DNA of 64,000 nt. Origin: Corella eumyota. Lineage: Eukaryota; Chordata; Ascidiacea; Phlebobranchia; Corellidae. Every line of letters starts with the position of its first letter. Position 1 is the stretch's first letter. The position numbers and the translations under genes are program-made. This document shows positions 45,043-55,495 of the stretch, piece after piece. The DNA lies in the NCBI GenBank assembly GCA_963082875.1, contig OY720102.1, forward strand, positions 10,886,990-10,950,989, read 5' to 3'. Under the pieces are notes generated by a model that saw only the letters and a program-made list of their open reading frames with translations, had not been told where the DNA came from and did no database searches.

Positions 45043-46200
45043 TTATGACCACGCGTACGTGTTGATGCGAACGGATGCACGGTCAATCCATTCGTTTACA
45101 AGGGAGTCCATTTTTATATTTATTGACTCAGCTTCGTGGACATGAAGAATCGTACTATAATTAAGACGTTGTTGGGACATTGTGGCACGCAAGTAAGACT
45201 TTATCCTCCTTAGTACACTAAAGCTGCGCTCAGCTTCACAAGTAGTACAGGGCAAAGTTAGGTAAATTTTTAAAATAACAGATAAATTTGGCAAGAATGT
45301 AGTGAGAGACTTATGTTCCTGAAAACACAATTGCAACTCTCTAACTTTATCAACCACAATATTTTACTCAGCAAAAAAATCTTGCAGATCGATGTCACTC
45401 CCGTACATTTTACCAACGGCATCAACTGCGGTTATTGTGGCTAAAGATTTAAGATTTTTTGTTGTTAGAACCTCTTCAATATGATTTATGTCGTTATATC
45501 GAAAAACGAATATCGTGCAAGAATGGCTTCGCAGGATTTGCAAAAACGGCAAAATATAAAGTTTGGTAGTGCAACTCAATAGAAGGTGCTGTTTCCCTTC
45601 GACAACTTCTAACACCGGAACCTCACGGAAGAGCGGGCAGCTGTATACCAATTTCTGACGCTGCATTTTGGTATTTTCATTATTCCACGTCAGGGTAGAG
45701 AGCGCCGTTTCCAACAGAGTTCTAACATCTCCGACGCCAATCCCACGTGCTTGTATTTCAACGTGAACTGGACATACTATATGTAAAATTTTTTGCAGCA
45801 ACCTCAGCATATAGTAAACATTAAACATTTCCAATGATCTTAAATGAGCAGATGCTTTATTACGCGACACGTTATCTAGCCCAGTGTTTTGACAGACTTT
45901 ATCTTGCCAATTTAAAACAATTTCATATTGTTCAAGAAAAGAGTTTATCGCCGCAAATCGCATAACCCAACGTGTAGAACATAGAGGTCGTAAATTACGG
46001 GTACTTGAATTCGAATCGTTATTTAATTTAAATGTATTAAAATTTTCTAATCGCTTTGGAGATGCAGTGGTAAAATTTACCACTGATTCCAATACAGCAA
46101 TATATAATGCATTTCCTCTTTAGTTTCTTTAGATTAAGTTGATGTCCGGCACAATGCAGGTGAAGCATCGATGGATATTCCTCTTTAAAGCGCGTTTGAA
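45043..46200 (-). pseudogene. hAT transposase relic (ZMYM1-like), minus strand
   Basis: Near 46190, SMLHLHCAGHQLNLKKL is the HC-GH-LNL block. From 46092 the frame reads VVNFTTASPKRLENFN, LCSTRWVMRFAAINSFLEQY and a long helical insert. From 45357 it continues KIYLTLPCTTCEAERSFSVL and RRIKSYLRATMSQQRLNYST, the C-terminal dimerisation domain with its AERSFS-L core. A stop separates the two main frames, and the N-terminal zinc finger and first catalytic Asp are missing. It is better kept than the hAT relic at 11.3-12.7 kb but still inactive. Confidence 0.75.
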
Positions 46201-46329
46201 CTTTAAAGAGGAATATAACAGTATGTTGTTAATTTATAAAAACCTAACGTGTCTGAAGTTGTAAAACAAGTTTTAATGATTTGATAATAAATCAATAGAA
46301 CGTGAGAAGATTCTAAAAAGTTTATTTTT

Positions 46330-46700
46330 AAAAGATTAATTTAAAGAGACACCCATTATTGTTCGTGTTGATGACAAAAACACAAGACTATTGTGTGGTC
46401 CTTCAACAAATTCTTGAATGTTTCTCCTCACCACCAGCATGCAAGACGGCAACAATGGATTTTGAACTAGCCGAATGAAAAGCTTTTCGCAGAAGCCAAA
46501 AAAGGCGATGACAAAGGAAACGAAAGAGTTCATTACCTGGAGTTTATGTAAAAACAAATAACGATGTAGAAGGATACCATGGGCGGCTTAATTAATACGA
46601 AAAGCCAAACATGCATATTTATCGTTTCGTGCAACAATTGAAGAAAAAAGCCAACTTTGTTGCCAGCCAGGTGGGTTTAAACCGCTTCTATAGTTTAAAC
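46330..46700 (+). pseudogene. MULE transposase fragment, plus strand
   Basis: CKTATMDFELAE then KAF (46430-46480) is nearly the same as CKSATMDFELAQWKAF of the minus-strand MULE at 15.5 kb, with a TGA at the Trp. Further on, YVKTNNDVEGYHGRLN and KPNMHIYRFVQQLKKKANFV (46545-46660) form the C-terminal NN-EG-H block of MULE transposases. The middle is missing. It ends just before the Harbinger copy. Confidence 0.6.
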
Positions 46701-46762
46701 AAATTGTTGCTAATATAATACATTGTCGATACAACTATTTAAATACAAATTTTTTTTTTTAG

Positions 46763-47541
46763 TTTGTAGGTTTGGAGAAAAAAATTGAAACGACGTCAAT
46801 CTGTGGCCTGATGAAACTGAAGCAAAAGAGATTGCGATGCGAATACAAAGTCGCAATCATTTTCTACAGGTTGAAATTTATCTTTTAACAAAACATTTAA
46901 AAACTTTTAAACCATGACTTTAAAGCTTATTTAATAGGTTATGGAATCTATTGACGGTTCTCATATACTGCCCCAGCAGAGGGCCATAAAGATTATACGA
47001 ATCGCAAAGGATGGACATCTGTAATTTTGCAGGCAGTGGTTGACAACAAATGCTGGTAAATAAAAAGCGTTTTTTTGTATAAAGATTAATGTCAAACTGC
47101 CTACATAATGCCTCTACATTTAAACAATCTGGATTGTTTAGATTGCAACACACTTTACCCAAGGTAAATATTTTGTGTAAACCATAGTATTGTTAACTCA
47201 AATCTAATTTGGTGCCAAATGGGTAACTGTCAAGTAGTGGTAACTAAAGTACATTTTTTACAATTTTAGTGCCCTGTGGAAATTGAAGGCTGTAATATAC
47301 CTCTTGGTACTGTGCGATCCAGCTTATCCCCTTCTGCCATGGCTAATTAAGCCTTTTATTAGGCATAATCTTACGGAGGCTGAAGAATCCTTCAACTATT
47401 ATCACACCTCTGTAGGAATTGCAGTTGAAAACAGTTGAAGGTTAAGCATGCCGTAATGCACTTCTTAAATACATTACAAAAATCTTCTGTTACGCCAATC
47501 AAATTTTTGCTGAGATAATTCGTATTAAACAGTTAAAATAA
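46763..47541 (+). pseudogene. Harbinger transposase, copy B
   Basis: It starts after an acceptor (T-run then AG at 46761-46762). Pieces: WPDETEAKEIAMRIQSRNHF, a short intron, ESIDGSHI, PAEGHKDYTNRKGWTSVILQ and AVVDNKCW, a stop, then LHNASTFKQSGLFRLQHTLP, DPAYPLLPWLIKPFIRHNLT and FNYYHTSVGIAVEN, stop at 47539. This is the DDE transposase fold of Harbinger elements, which cut and paste at short AT-rich targets. Frame changes lie near GSHI and after VEN. Unlike copy A it keeps the 42-base KGW-SVILQ core. Confidence 0.7.
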
Positions 47542-47677
47542 ATTATTTAAAAAAATGTAAGTGTGATAAAAACGCAAAATTAAAAATTGTGATTCGAAAA
47601 AAAATATACAAAATAACACAAACAAAGCAACAAAAAACTTAAAAAAATGGATTAATAATGGATAATATAAAAATCAG

Positions 47678-48868
47678 CTATTGTCTAAAAAATCTTTGCA
47701 ATGTTCCAAGAATGTTATTTAAAACTTCTCGATTCATTCTTCCCTCCTCCCTGGTGAGCTCCCGGTCATTCGTTCCTCCTCGTGTAATCCCCTTACAAGC
47801 TTTGCAATATCAGGGTCTGCAGTAGCCTCTGTAAATAAATTAAGTTTTAAAAATTTACTTATGCTGTAGTTTTAATAGGGCACATAACTGTACACAAAAA
47901 CAGTTTAAAAAAAATTTATATCAAATTTGACTTACTTTTTTTATGACTTTTTCTTCGTTCTGGTGCACCAGAAGTTAAGGGACCGGCCCTTTCAGAGCTT
48001 GAGGGCCCTGGTATGCTAGAAGTCGAGAGCCCTGCCATTTAAGGGGTTGAGGGCCCCGGCATGCCAGAAGTCGAGGGCCCTGCTTTTTCAGAAGTTGAGG
48101 GCTCTGGCACATCCAAAGTTTGTTCAGCAAACAATTCCTAAAGTAAACAAAAATAGCAATTAATGGTATGTGAAGTGATTTTAATAAAAAATTAAATTGT
48201 TTAAACATTTTCTATACCTCCATGTTGTAGTTCGTCAGCTTCAGTTGTAAAATCCAACAAAAGCTGTTCAGAAAATACTTGGGGTGGCCCTTCTCTTGAT
48301 AATTCAAATGCATCATCCTCGACGCAGGTATCCATGATTGCCTATAAAACATTAAAGTTGCAATTTTATACATATTTAACTAAAAACTACAACAAATCAG
48401 TTTAAAAACAACACATAACCATTTTTATAAATAGCTTACCATTGGCCTTGATTTTAACAAATTGTCCATTTTATCGAAATGAACCCAGCTTTGGTTTTTG
48501 CCAGCAGCCCCAGATTTGCTAAGCTCGGTCTTATTTTTGTAATATTGCCTTTTTAAGTTCTTCCACTTACCACGGCAATTATTACTTAATGTGTTATTTT
48601 ACACTAGTTAGAATTTTATCAATAAAAATCTTAGTACTTGTAACTTTAAACACATGATTAGACATAAGGTGATAACCTACCTTGAATGTACAAAGGATGG
48701 AAAGTTTGATTTTACCAAACTTGCAATATCCCTAAAAATCTGATCATTTCCCTTTCCCCTTCCATCTATCACCGACAAAACATTTTGTTCAATCATGATG
48801 TCGAGCATATTATCAACAATTCCAAAACTCCACTGAGCAGGAGCTTTTCGTTTCCTTTGGTTCTCCAT
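47678..48868 (-). pseudogene. Harbinger Myb/SANT-like protein gene, copy B
   Basis: Same exon plan as copy A (start at 48868, stop at 47678), with the same in-frame stop in the Pro/Ser-rich exon and the same shift before the C-terminus, so both copies descend from one damaged parent. One base differs in exon 2 (codon for K/R in YYKNK against YYRNK). Confidence 0.65.
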
Positions 48869-49316
48869 TATTAAGATAAATAAGAAATAGTAAACAAATA
48901 ATAATAATATGTAATAACACTGACTTTCTGCACTGTCTAAAAACTTGATACAAACTACAGTGTTTTATAAGCTTTATAATTACACCCTGTAATTATAAAC
49001 AGCTGGCCTCATAAAATTTAATGGTAGGCAACTGCCTGTCTGTCGCCTAAAATATATAAAATCAGCAGCATCACACCAGGGGGGCCTTAAAATAAAAACT
49101 GAACTAATAAATTGAAAACTGTCGTAAAAATAACTTATTTTTGCTTCACCACTAAATCGGCCCAATGATACGCAACTCTCTCGTTTTGCTCATTTTCATA
49201 TCTTCCTGGTCACGCTTCAGTGAAGTACAAAAACATTTGGCGCCGCTAATACAAAATCTTATAAAAGTTCGTATTTTTTATAGATTTTGGTAAGTTATTA
49301 ATACATTTTATAAAAT

Positions 49317-50222
49317 ATGGCCAATTTTATTGACTTGAAGAGTGACGTAGTATCTGTTTGTGTGGATGTTGAGACATTAGGGCAACTTTCATTATTTACA
49401 GAGGCTGACAGTGGGCAAACGAGACCAGTCTTACCGGCCTGTTCTGAAAATATAGCTTTGCCAGCCTGTACTAAACAAAAAGGGATTTGGACAGCCGATG
49501 ATATTAAATTATGGTGGAATGAAATTGGAGCACCTAGCAATTGCCTAACATTAACTGCGACTAATTACTATGTTTCAACTTTTTATTCTTTTGTATCAGC
49601 GATTTTTTCTAAATTTAGTTTTGATGGAATATCAATCATCCCCAACCTCTTTAGTTCACTTCTATCAAGAAAAGATGCCTTAAACCTGTCTGGAAGACTA
49701 TCTAATAAATTTTATTTTAATTCTTTAAGTCCGAAAGTTGTAAAGAAAACAATCAAATTAATGTTGTCACTTTGGATGATCGGTATATTTTGGAGTATAT
49801 AGGTGGATTCATTTTGCAGAAGTTTAAAAGAAAAACCAATGTTGATTCGGAATTATGTCTTTCTTGAAAATTTGTGCGACTCTAATAGGTTGTTTAGCAA
49901 CAAGTCTTTAATAGGTGCATTAAACAACACCGATTTTGGTTCTTTAGTGATGCCTATTAATGAATTTACAAATATGTTGGTTGATTTAGAAAAAAATTTT
50001 AGAATATTTTACTCTCACACAAACACCCTGACAAAAGTAATTCAGCAAGTTGATGTGCAGAAGTACTGGGATCTTCTCTGTTTAAACTGCACTGAGGCTA
50101 ACATTTCAAGTGAACAAAATATTGTATCAAAGATTTGTCATTTTTTTATTAAAATTCGCTGTTACCAAAAGGCAAAAAAAAATAAATATGGCCTTTCAAC
50201 TGAAAAAAGATCAAAATATTAG
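49317..50222 (+). pseudogene. P/THAP-like transposase 3' exons, copy B
   Basis: The first frame (49317-49802) corresponds to the copy at 3522-4007. At its end the frame changes through DRYILEYIGGFILQKF into a frame at 49803-50222 reading SLKEKPMLIRNYVFLENLC, NEFTNMLVDLEKNF and SKICHFFIKIRCYQKAKK, the C-terminal region typical of P/THAP9-like transposases. No catalytic residues can be assigned with certainty. It lies 270 bases upstream of a THAP-domain start on the same strand, so it belongs to a different or rearranged copy. Confidence 0.5.
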
Positions 50223-50290
50223 TCTACGAAAATCCTTAAAATCATAACTTACACTTAGTGATCCAATGTCTTGATTACGGGGAAGAGCCT

Positions 50291-50352
50291 CTGTCCTGCT
50301 CTAACAAATAAACCCCCGTAGCGTGATAGGCTTGGTGAAGTTAGCAGGACAG
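50291..50352. repeat. Hairpin between P-like 3' and 5' parts
   Basis: CTGTCCTGCTCTAAC and GTTAGCAGGACAG are inverted copies (one bulged base) around a 34-base loop. The position, between the C-terminal exons of one P-like gene and the THAP start of the next, suits abutting element ends. Confidence 0.55.
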
Positions 50353-50493
50353 ATCAAGTTTTATACTTGAGGCAAAAGGCTATTTATGATAGTAGTGTGC
50401 ATAAAAAATAAGACAAGCTTTGTATATAATTTCTTTACAGATATTTATTTTTTAAAATATATATATATACAGTTTTAAATACCAACAAATAAT

Positions 50494-51825
50494 ATGTCTC
50501 GTATGTGTTGCATCCCATTTTGCAGCAATCGATCACCAGCATTTTCCCTTTTTCGAGTCCCATCGAAGCGTTTTTTACCTGTAGGAGCGGAGGCAGTATG
50601 GGCTGAAAAAATGGAAATGTAATTCTTGGCATGCATCAAGACAAGCTCATTAAAAATCTTTTCTGGAAAGACCGTGTTAAAATTTGTGAAATTCATTTCA
50701 AATTGGAAGATATAATATTGTGTATGTATAAAATTAAAGTTATTTTTATTGGCTTCTTGCCTTTATCTTTAATTTTTTATGCAGGTGGAACTTGTAAACG
50801 CAAACACCCAAAAGTGGGTGCAATACCCTTTGTTTGTTTTTATTTTTTCCAAGTGTCATAAGTATATTAAGGAAGAAAGACAACCATCAAAGATCCGAGA
50901 AACTGGGTCTAAAGTGTAGTCTTTTAACCAGCTGAAAAGTGCAACATTGCCTAACGGATGGGTGAAGGTCCTGGAAAATGATAAGAGTTTTCTTTAACTT
51001 CAGTGATGGCTGTGATCAGCTGCAATATCAAATAGTGGTGTTAAAAAATTTAGATGTATCTGCCAGTTTTTATGGATGGGGTGCCTCCCTAGATAGTGCT
51101 TCCAGTTAAGAAAATGGCAGTCCCACAGTTATTTGATGAGGTTGGAAAATTTTAAATATGTAAAGTATATATAGCTTTTTACACTTGCTTGATATTTAGG
51201 CTATTTATTCAGTGGAAATTTTTATGATTACATAAAATAAAACATAAATTTGCGTTTAATATCTTGATAATAGAATAGAAACCTTAAAATCTCAAGTGGA
51301 AAAGCTTCTTCTGCAACCAAACCAGGTTGAGGTTGAAAAGGATATTGCTTTAGATCTAAAATTAATAATGGGATCTGGTAAAGATATAGTTTTTTAGTCA
51401 GTTCATTTAAGTGTATGTGATAAATATATCGAATAAATAAATTATCAAAAATATTAACTACCCCAAATTTAACTTAGCTTTTAAGAAGGGTATAGTTAGT
51501 ACATTTAACACGCTCTTTTGGAAAGAGCAGCAAAGGTTAAACACAATGTGCAAAAACGGAGAACGATACCATCCGAAATCATTAAGTATGCTGGCAAAAT
51601 GTTTTATAACTTTACTGTAATAAAAAGTGTATTTTATTTTTGGTGTATATTTTTAAAATTAAAAAAAGTTTTATTGTACCAAGCCATAATAAGATGTATT
51701 ACATTTGTCTACTAAATTTACTTTCTGCACTAGGTTTTGTTTAAGCCTTGCTGCCAAAAGTAGAACAGCATACGAAGCCCTGGCATTGCTAGCGCTTTTA
51801 CTGGTGCTATCTTTCGGGCAAAACG
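50494..51825 (+). pseudogene. THAP-domain P-like transposase, 5' part
   Basis: It starts MSRMCCIPFCSNRSPAFSLF, then WAEKM, and in a shifted frame KDRVKICEIHFKLEDI, the C2CH zinc-binding THAP domain (C-C, C-H). After an intron (about 50708-50784) comes KRKHPKVGAIPFV, the usual end of the THAP module. A coiled region follows near 51285-51370 (LKSQVEKLLLQPNQVEVEKD). At 51518-51600 FWKEQQRLN and GERYHP, and after another intron FCLSLAAKSRTAYEALA, match the start of the P-element/THAP9 catalytic region. The rest is cut off by the virus-like fossil. The THAP domain binds the element ends. Frame changes near 50615 and 51000 make it inactive. Confidence 0.65.
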
Positions 51826-51829
51826 CCGC

Positions 51830-52511
51830 TCCGGCAATTACAACAGAGAGAGAAGCGGGGCTATCTTGGGCAGCAAAAAAAACAATTAACAACCGGAAGA
51901 AGGCAAGGTACGAACGAGACGCGGCAAGTGTGAGGCTTGATTCAGAAGGACTAAGACAGTTGTTGATACCAGATCATAAAGCATTCCCAGAAAATAATAT
52001 TAAGAGATCCATTGAACCCGACTCAACGGAAGATGAGCCTGTCGCAAAGATGGCAGCGACAGAGAATACAGGAGGAGGGGCAGCCCATCCAGGGCAATTA
52101 ACCCACGTTATGAAATTACCAACAATGTACTATAATGTAACAGTGTTTGGAAGGAGGAAAGGAATCATGGTGTTCGAGGGGAACAGAACCGGCAGTGATG
52201 CCGAAACAATAAGAGCCCCTTGGACACCATGGTGGAGTCATGGCATAACCGACAACGGACAAATCATACCAGAGTCGGTGAAGAATTGTATTGTAAAAAA
52301 ACCCGCCAATTTGAAATCACCGTGGTGGGACATTAATGAGAGTACCGAGCCAGTATCAAAGGGGATGATAACACAAATGCACGTGTATACAGACACGATC
52401 AAGAAGGATCTTATGCACGCCAAATACACCGGTGTAGGAAGCAAGGCCGACAACCTTATGAGCATACCCTATAACACAACAGTCGAGCAGGAATTTGCGC
52501 GGCACCGGTAA
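51830..52511 (+). pseudogene. Virus-like fossil 2: unassigned frame upstream of Rep, capsid candidate
   Basis: An open stretch rich in charged residues, then a Gly-rich hinge (ENTGGGAAHPG), then a segment with many Tyr, Trp and Thr (TMYYNVTVFGRRKG, WTPWWSHGITDNG, SPWWDINE). Such a basic/variable N-terminal part followed by an aromatic beta-rich part is typical of small single-jelly-roll capsids, but no family signature was recognised, so this is inference. Its left part overlaps the end of the P-like frame. Confidence 0.35.
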
Positions 52512-52522
52512 TTTATTGTTGG

Positions 52523-52564
52523 CTTGGCGCGTATTTTATTTACTGTTTATTTTGACGCGCCAAG
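52523..52564. promoter_or_regulatory. Origin-like hairpin of fossil 2
   Basis: CTTGGCGCGT and ACGCGCCAAG form a perfect 10-bp stem around a 22-base AT-rich loop. It sits between the upstream frame and Rep, where rolling-circle ssDNA genomes usually have their origin. The canonical nonanucleotide of CRESS viruses was not seen. A second GGCGCG follows near 52623, and a TATAAA at 52697-52702 precedes the Rep start by about 70 bases. Confidence 0.5.
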
Positions 52565-52770
52565 TCAGTTCGTTTTGGTTCGACTTCTATATTTCAATAA
52601 ACCAATCATAAAAAAAGAAAAAGGCGCGTGTTTATTAACCAATGAGATTAGATTCTAAATTAGTTCGATGAGAAAAAGGGAGATGGGAACAGTAAATATA
52701 AAGGTCAGTTTGATAGACAATATTATCAATAACTTCTGGAAGAAATTAAGTGACAACACGAAAATTGAAG

Positions 52771-54427
52771 ATGAGTACAAAAAAGCACAACAACGAAGCG
52801 AGCTCATTCAAATATGGGGAGAATGGAGCGAATGTGGAAGCCGACAACTCCTTCCGAGTCCGCAAGTGGTGCTTCACAACCACGAATGGCTCGGAAGGGG
52901 TTTATCAAACACCAACGTGCACAATCGTGGTCGGTCCGCAAGAGGGAGGGATAGCTGGGGTGGGCTCTCACCACCATGGTCTGCTTTGGCGGAAGAAGGC
53001 CGAGGGGCTCACTCCAGCTATCAGGAAGAAGACGGTCAGCGACACGCTGCAGTCACTTGGCTTGGCCATAAGCTGGGTGGGGCCGGTCAAGACGTTGACA
53101 TGTTGGATCAAATACATGTACAAAACGAACCCGGATTCCATGCCGGACATTTTACGTAAAGAGATGGCAAATAACAACAAGGGGAAAGGAATCAGGGGCT
53201 ACGAAACCACAGTGAAAAAAGTAGCCGCCACGTTTGAAAGTAAACCAACGGTGAACAGCTTCAAACAGGCCCTGTTCAGGGAGGACTTCACCTTCCCTAA
53301 AACGTTCGTCAAGCGTGCATATGGCATGATGACGTGGGGGAAGGAGAGGTCCAAAATGAGCAGGGCCTTCAACAGCATGCCAAAACAGTCGTGCCCTTGG
53401 ACTCCTGAAAGCGGAGCCGCGATCGTCAACGAGATCATCATGAACGCAAAAAACATCAGGTCAAATGGCTACCGACTTTCGAACTTTGATTTGAAAGTCG
53501 GACTTGTTGGGGCGGCGTTAGAGATCCGCGACCCCAATGAGGACGGCATAAGACTCTCAACATTTTATGTTGCATAGAGCAGCCGGGAAGGGTAAAACTT
53601 TGCTTGGTACATTGCTTTACCCGACCGAATATGCCAGTACTTTGACTAATGACAGCGCCGGCGTCGGTCAGATGTCGCTTCGATTGAAGCACAAGATGAT
53701 GAAAATCGATGATGCCGGCGCGTCGTTCTTCAATAACGACCAGTTGACGAGCGCAGTGAAGTTTATGTTTCACAACCATTGGAGTGTCAAGGTGCACGAC
53801 GACAGGCAAGATAACGCCGCCACGTGTGCATTCATCACGACAAACGTTAAAGAGCCAATAAAGAGACTGGCGGGGATGGGAGATCTAAATCCGATAAAAC
53901 GCCGCTTCACCGAAGCAGAGTGGGGGTCAGATGCCACGTTAAAAATTCCACCCAAAAAATTAAAACTATCAACCGCCATCTCCGATGAAATTATATGCAA
54001 ACTCGCTGCCGAGGTAGAAGAAACACTCAATAAAGAACAACCAATGGCATCGTGTTTAACCGAGGTAGTCAACTACATAATGGCGTTTAACAAGGGCATA
54101 ACCGAGGGTGACGAAATAAGCGATTCCGAAGACGAGCAGCAAAAATCGCCTAAGCAAAAGAGGCCAGTCTTCGAAGAGAACGAGAGCGACGAGGACGATC
54201 TAATTGAATTCATAACGAAAAAGCCAAAAAAAGATATTGGCTCGACTTCGGCTGAAGAAAAATTAGACGTGCCAGCCAAGCCAGAAGGACTACCTGGGTG
54301 TCCTGATCATCCAAACTCGGATGCCCAGTGTATGTGCTGGATCGAAAACGTCAACTTAAGTCAATTCGAGGAGTGGGTCGTGCCAGAGATCCCCAATGGA
54401 CAGGGAGAGCCTTCCACCTCCATATAG
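52771..54427 (+). pseudogene. Virus-like fossil 2: Rep (HUH nuclease and SF3 helicase)
   Basis: Start ATG at 52771 (MSTKKHNNEASS). Domains in order: motif 1 RKWCFTTTN, HUH-type motif SHHHGLLW, motif 3 CWIKYMYK with the likely nicking Tyr, then the SF3 helicase with GKGKT, KIDDAG and FITTN, an acidic region with KQKRP, and a C-terminal GCPDH, AQCMCWI cluster. Motif 1 resembles CRESS-virus Reps, while the length (over 500 residues) is nearer to parvoviral NS1. The gene looks broken about once. Confidence 0.7.
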
Positions 54428-54667
54428 AGAAAGGAAGGAAAAGGATATGCTATTCTTTAGCATACTCCTAAATTGTGTATTATTCTCATGCGTTTTTATT
54501 GTACTAATGTTAACATTGTTCCACTTAATAAACAAAAAATAAACCAAAAGAGATATTGACTGACACCTATAAAGATAGCCAAAGAAAAAGACAAGCCAAA
54601 ATGGCGCGACAAAAGATGGAGAAGAAATAGTAGAGTCAGCCAAGCCAAGGACATACCTAAACCCTGT

Positions 54668-55043
54668 ATGGCTCAACTAATGCAAGGTAAAAAAACTCTT
54701 GTTATTAACAACAAACATTTGAAGGTCATTAACAAAGTTGATTGTTTATGTTCGATAGGGGATAACAAAGACCATATGGAAATCAATGATGCGTTACAAA
54801 CATTTAAAACTGGGTTAAATTTGGTGGAGAACAAGTTTGGATTAAATGCAAGCAAATACAAAGTTTATGGCCATCTTTTATCTAACATCGGTGATTATTA
54901 TAAAAGTAGATCACAAAACTCGGAAGCAGAAAAAATATCTTCAAGCAATCAAAGTTATTAAGAAAGCTAAAGATGTGAACGACGAATTGAGAAAAAGCTT
55001 GATCAAGTATTGTAACTCTTGTCTAATCGAAATCAACAAATAA
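54668..55043 (+). pseudogene. TPR-like frame beside fossil 2
   Basis: It reads INDALQTFKTGLNLVENKFG, KVYGHLLSNIGDYYKSRSQN and, in a second frame, KYLQAIKVIKKAKDVNDELR and SLIKYCNSCLIEI. The helix pattern with G-Y and A-L-Y-A positions resembles tetratricopeptide repeats as in kinesin-light-chain-like proteins. The two frames overlap at a run of A (about 54930), where a one-base indel would account for the change. It starts right at the right border of fossil 2. It may be a host exon or a retrocopy. Confidence 0.4.
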
Positions 55044-55495
55044 CTTCAATCTTTATTTGAAAATTAATAAATTCAATTGATTTAGCCTATTTACAACAAA
55101 CATCAAGTTTTTGTCGTCATAGTGCGTTGCAAAACACTTCATCTATATCAGTTTAACGCTGAGTATAGTATATGGGTAGTTCCATCGTGACCGACGCTCA
55201 TTTTTAGGCGCGTTATTTATAAACTAAATTGTGTTGGTACAATATACACACTAAAATTGCATTTTTAAAAACCTACTACCAAAGTTTGGAATACAATAGT
55301 CATAATAACAACTATTTAGTACGCCGTAAGTGTTTTTTCGTGACCGACACTCTTTTTTTAGACATGTTGTTTTAATAAATTTACGTAAATAAGTTGTTTA
55401 AAATAACAATTAATTTAATAAGAAAATAATAATAGGTTCATTAAAAAACAATGTTTTATTTCAAGAATTACCAAAGCCAAATACAAATAATTTTA
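55044..55495 (+). repeat. GTGACCGAC motif array left of element C copy 2
   Basis: GTGACCGACGCTC at about 55189, GTGACCGACACTC at about 55342 and GTGACCGACGGTC at about 55509 (inside the shared element) are 153 and 167 bases apart, each preceded by TC or CG and followed by T runs. They match the motif pair right of copy 1. Confidence 0.5.

Larger units (their letters stand above)
46740..49260. mobile_element. Harbinger-type DNA transposon, copy B
   Basis: Inverted and nearly identical to 4080-6523. It carries the transposase on plus (46763-47541) and the Myb/SANT-like gene on minus (47678-48868). The outer ends lie near 46740 and in the 49200-49260 area (GGCGCC next to a repeat-like CGCTTCAGTGAAG), but terminal repeats were not proven. 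Confidence 0.75.
51826..54665 (+). mobile_element. Virus-like fossil 2: HUH-SF3 Rep element, nearly complete
   Basis: A GC-richer segment of about 2.84 kb. Parts in order: an unassigned frame that could be a structural protein (to 52511), an origin-like hairpin (52523-52564), the Rep gene (52771-54427), a short AT-rich tail, and a conserved small basic start (from 54601). The layout fits a small circular genome opened at integration, with both long genes on the same strand. The element has about one break in the Rep gene and the structural side is incomplete. It interrupts or abuts a P-like transposase on the left and meets a TPR-like frame on the right. It was clearly a different lineage from fossil 1, so two integrations are likely. 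Confidence 0.65.

Noticed and set aside
50435-50696. Two minus-strand frames
   Set aside because: They are antisense to the THAP domain on plus, whose zinc-binding residues are recognisable.
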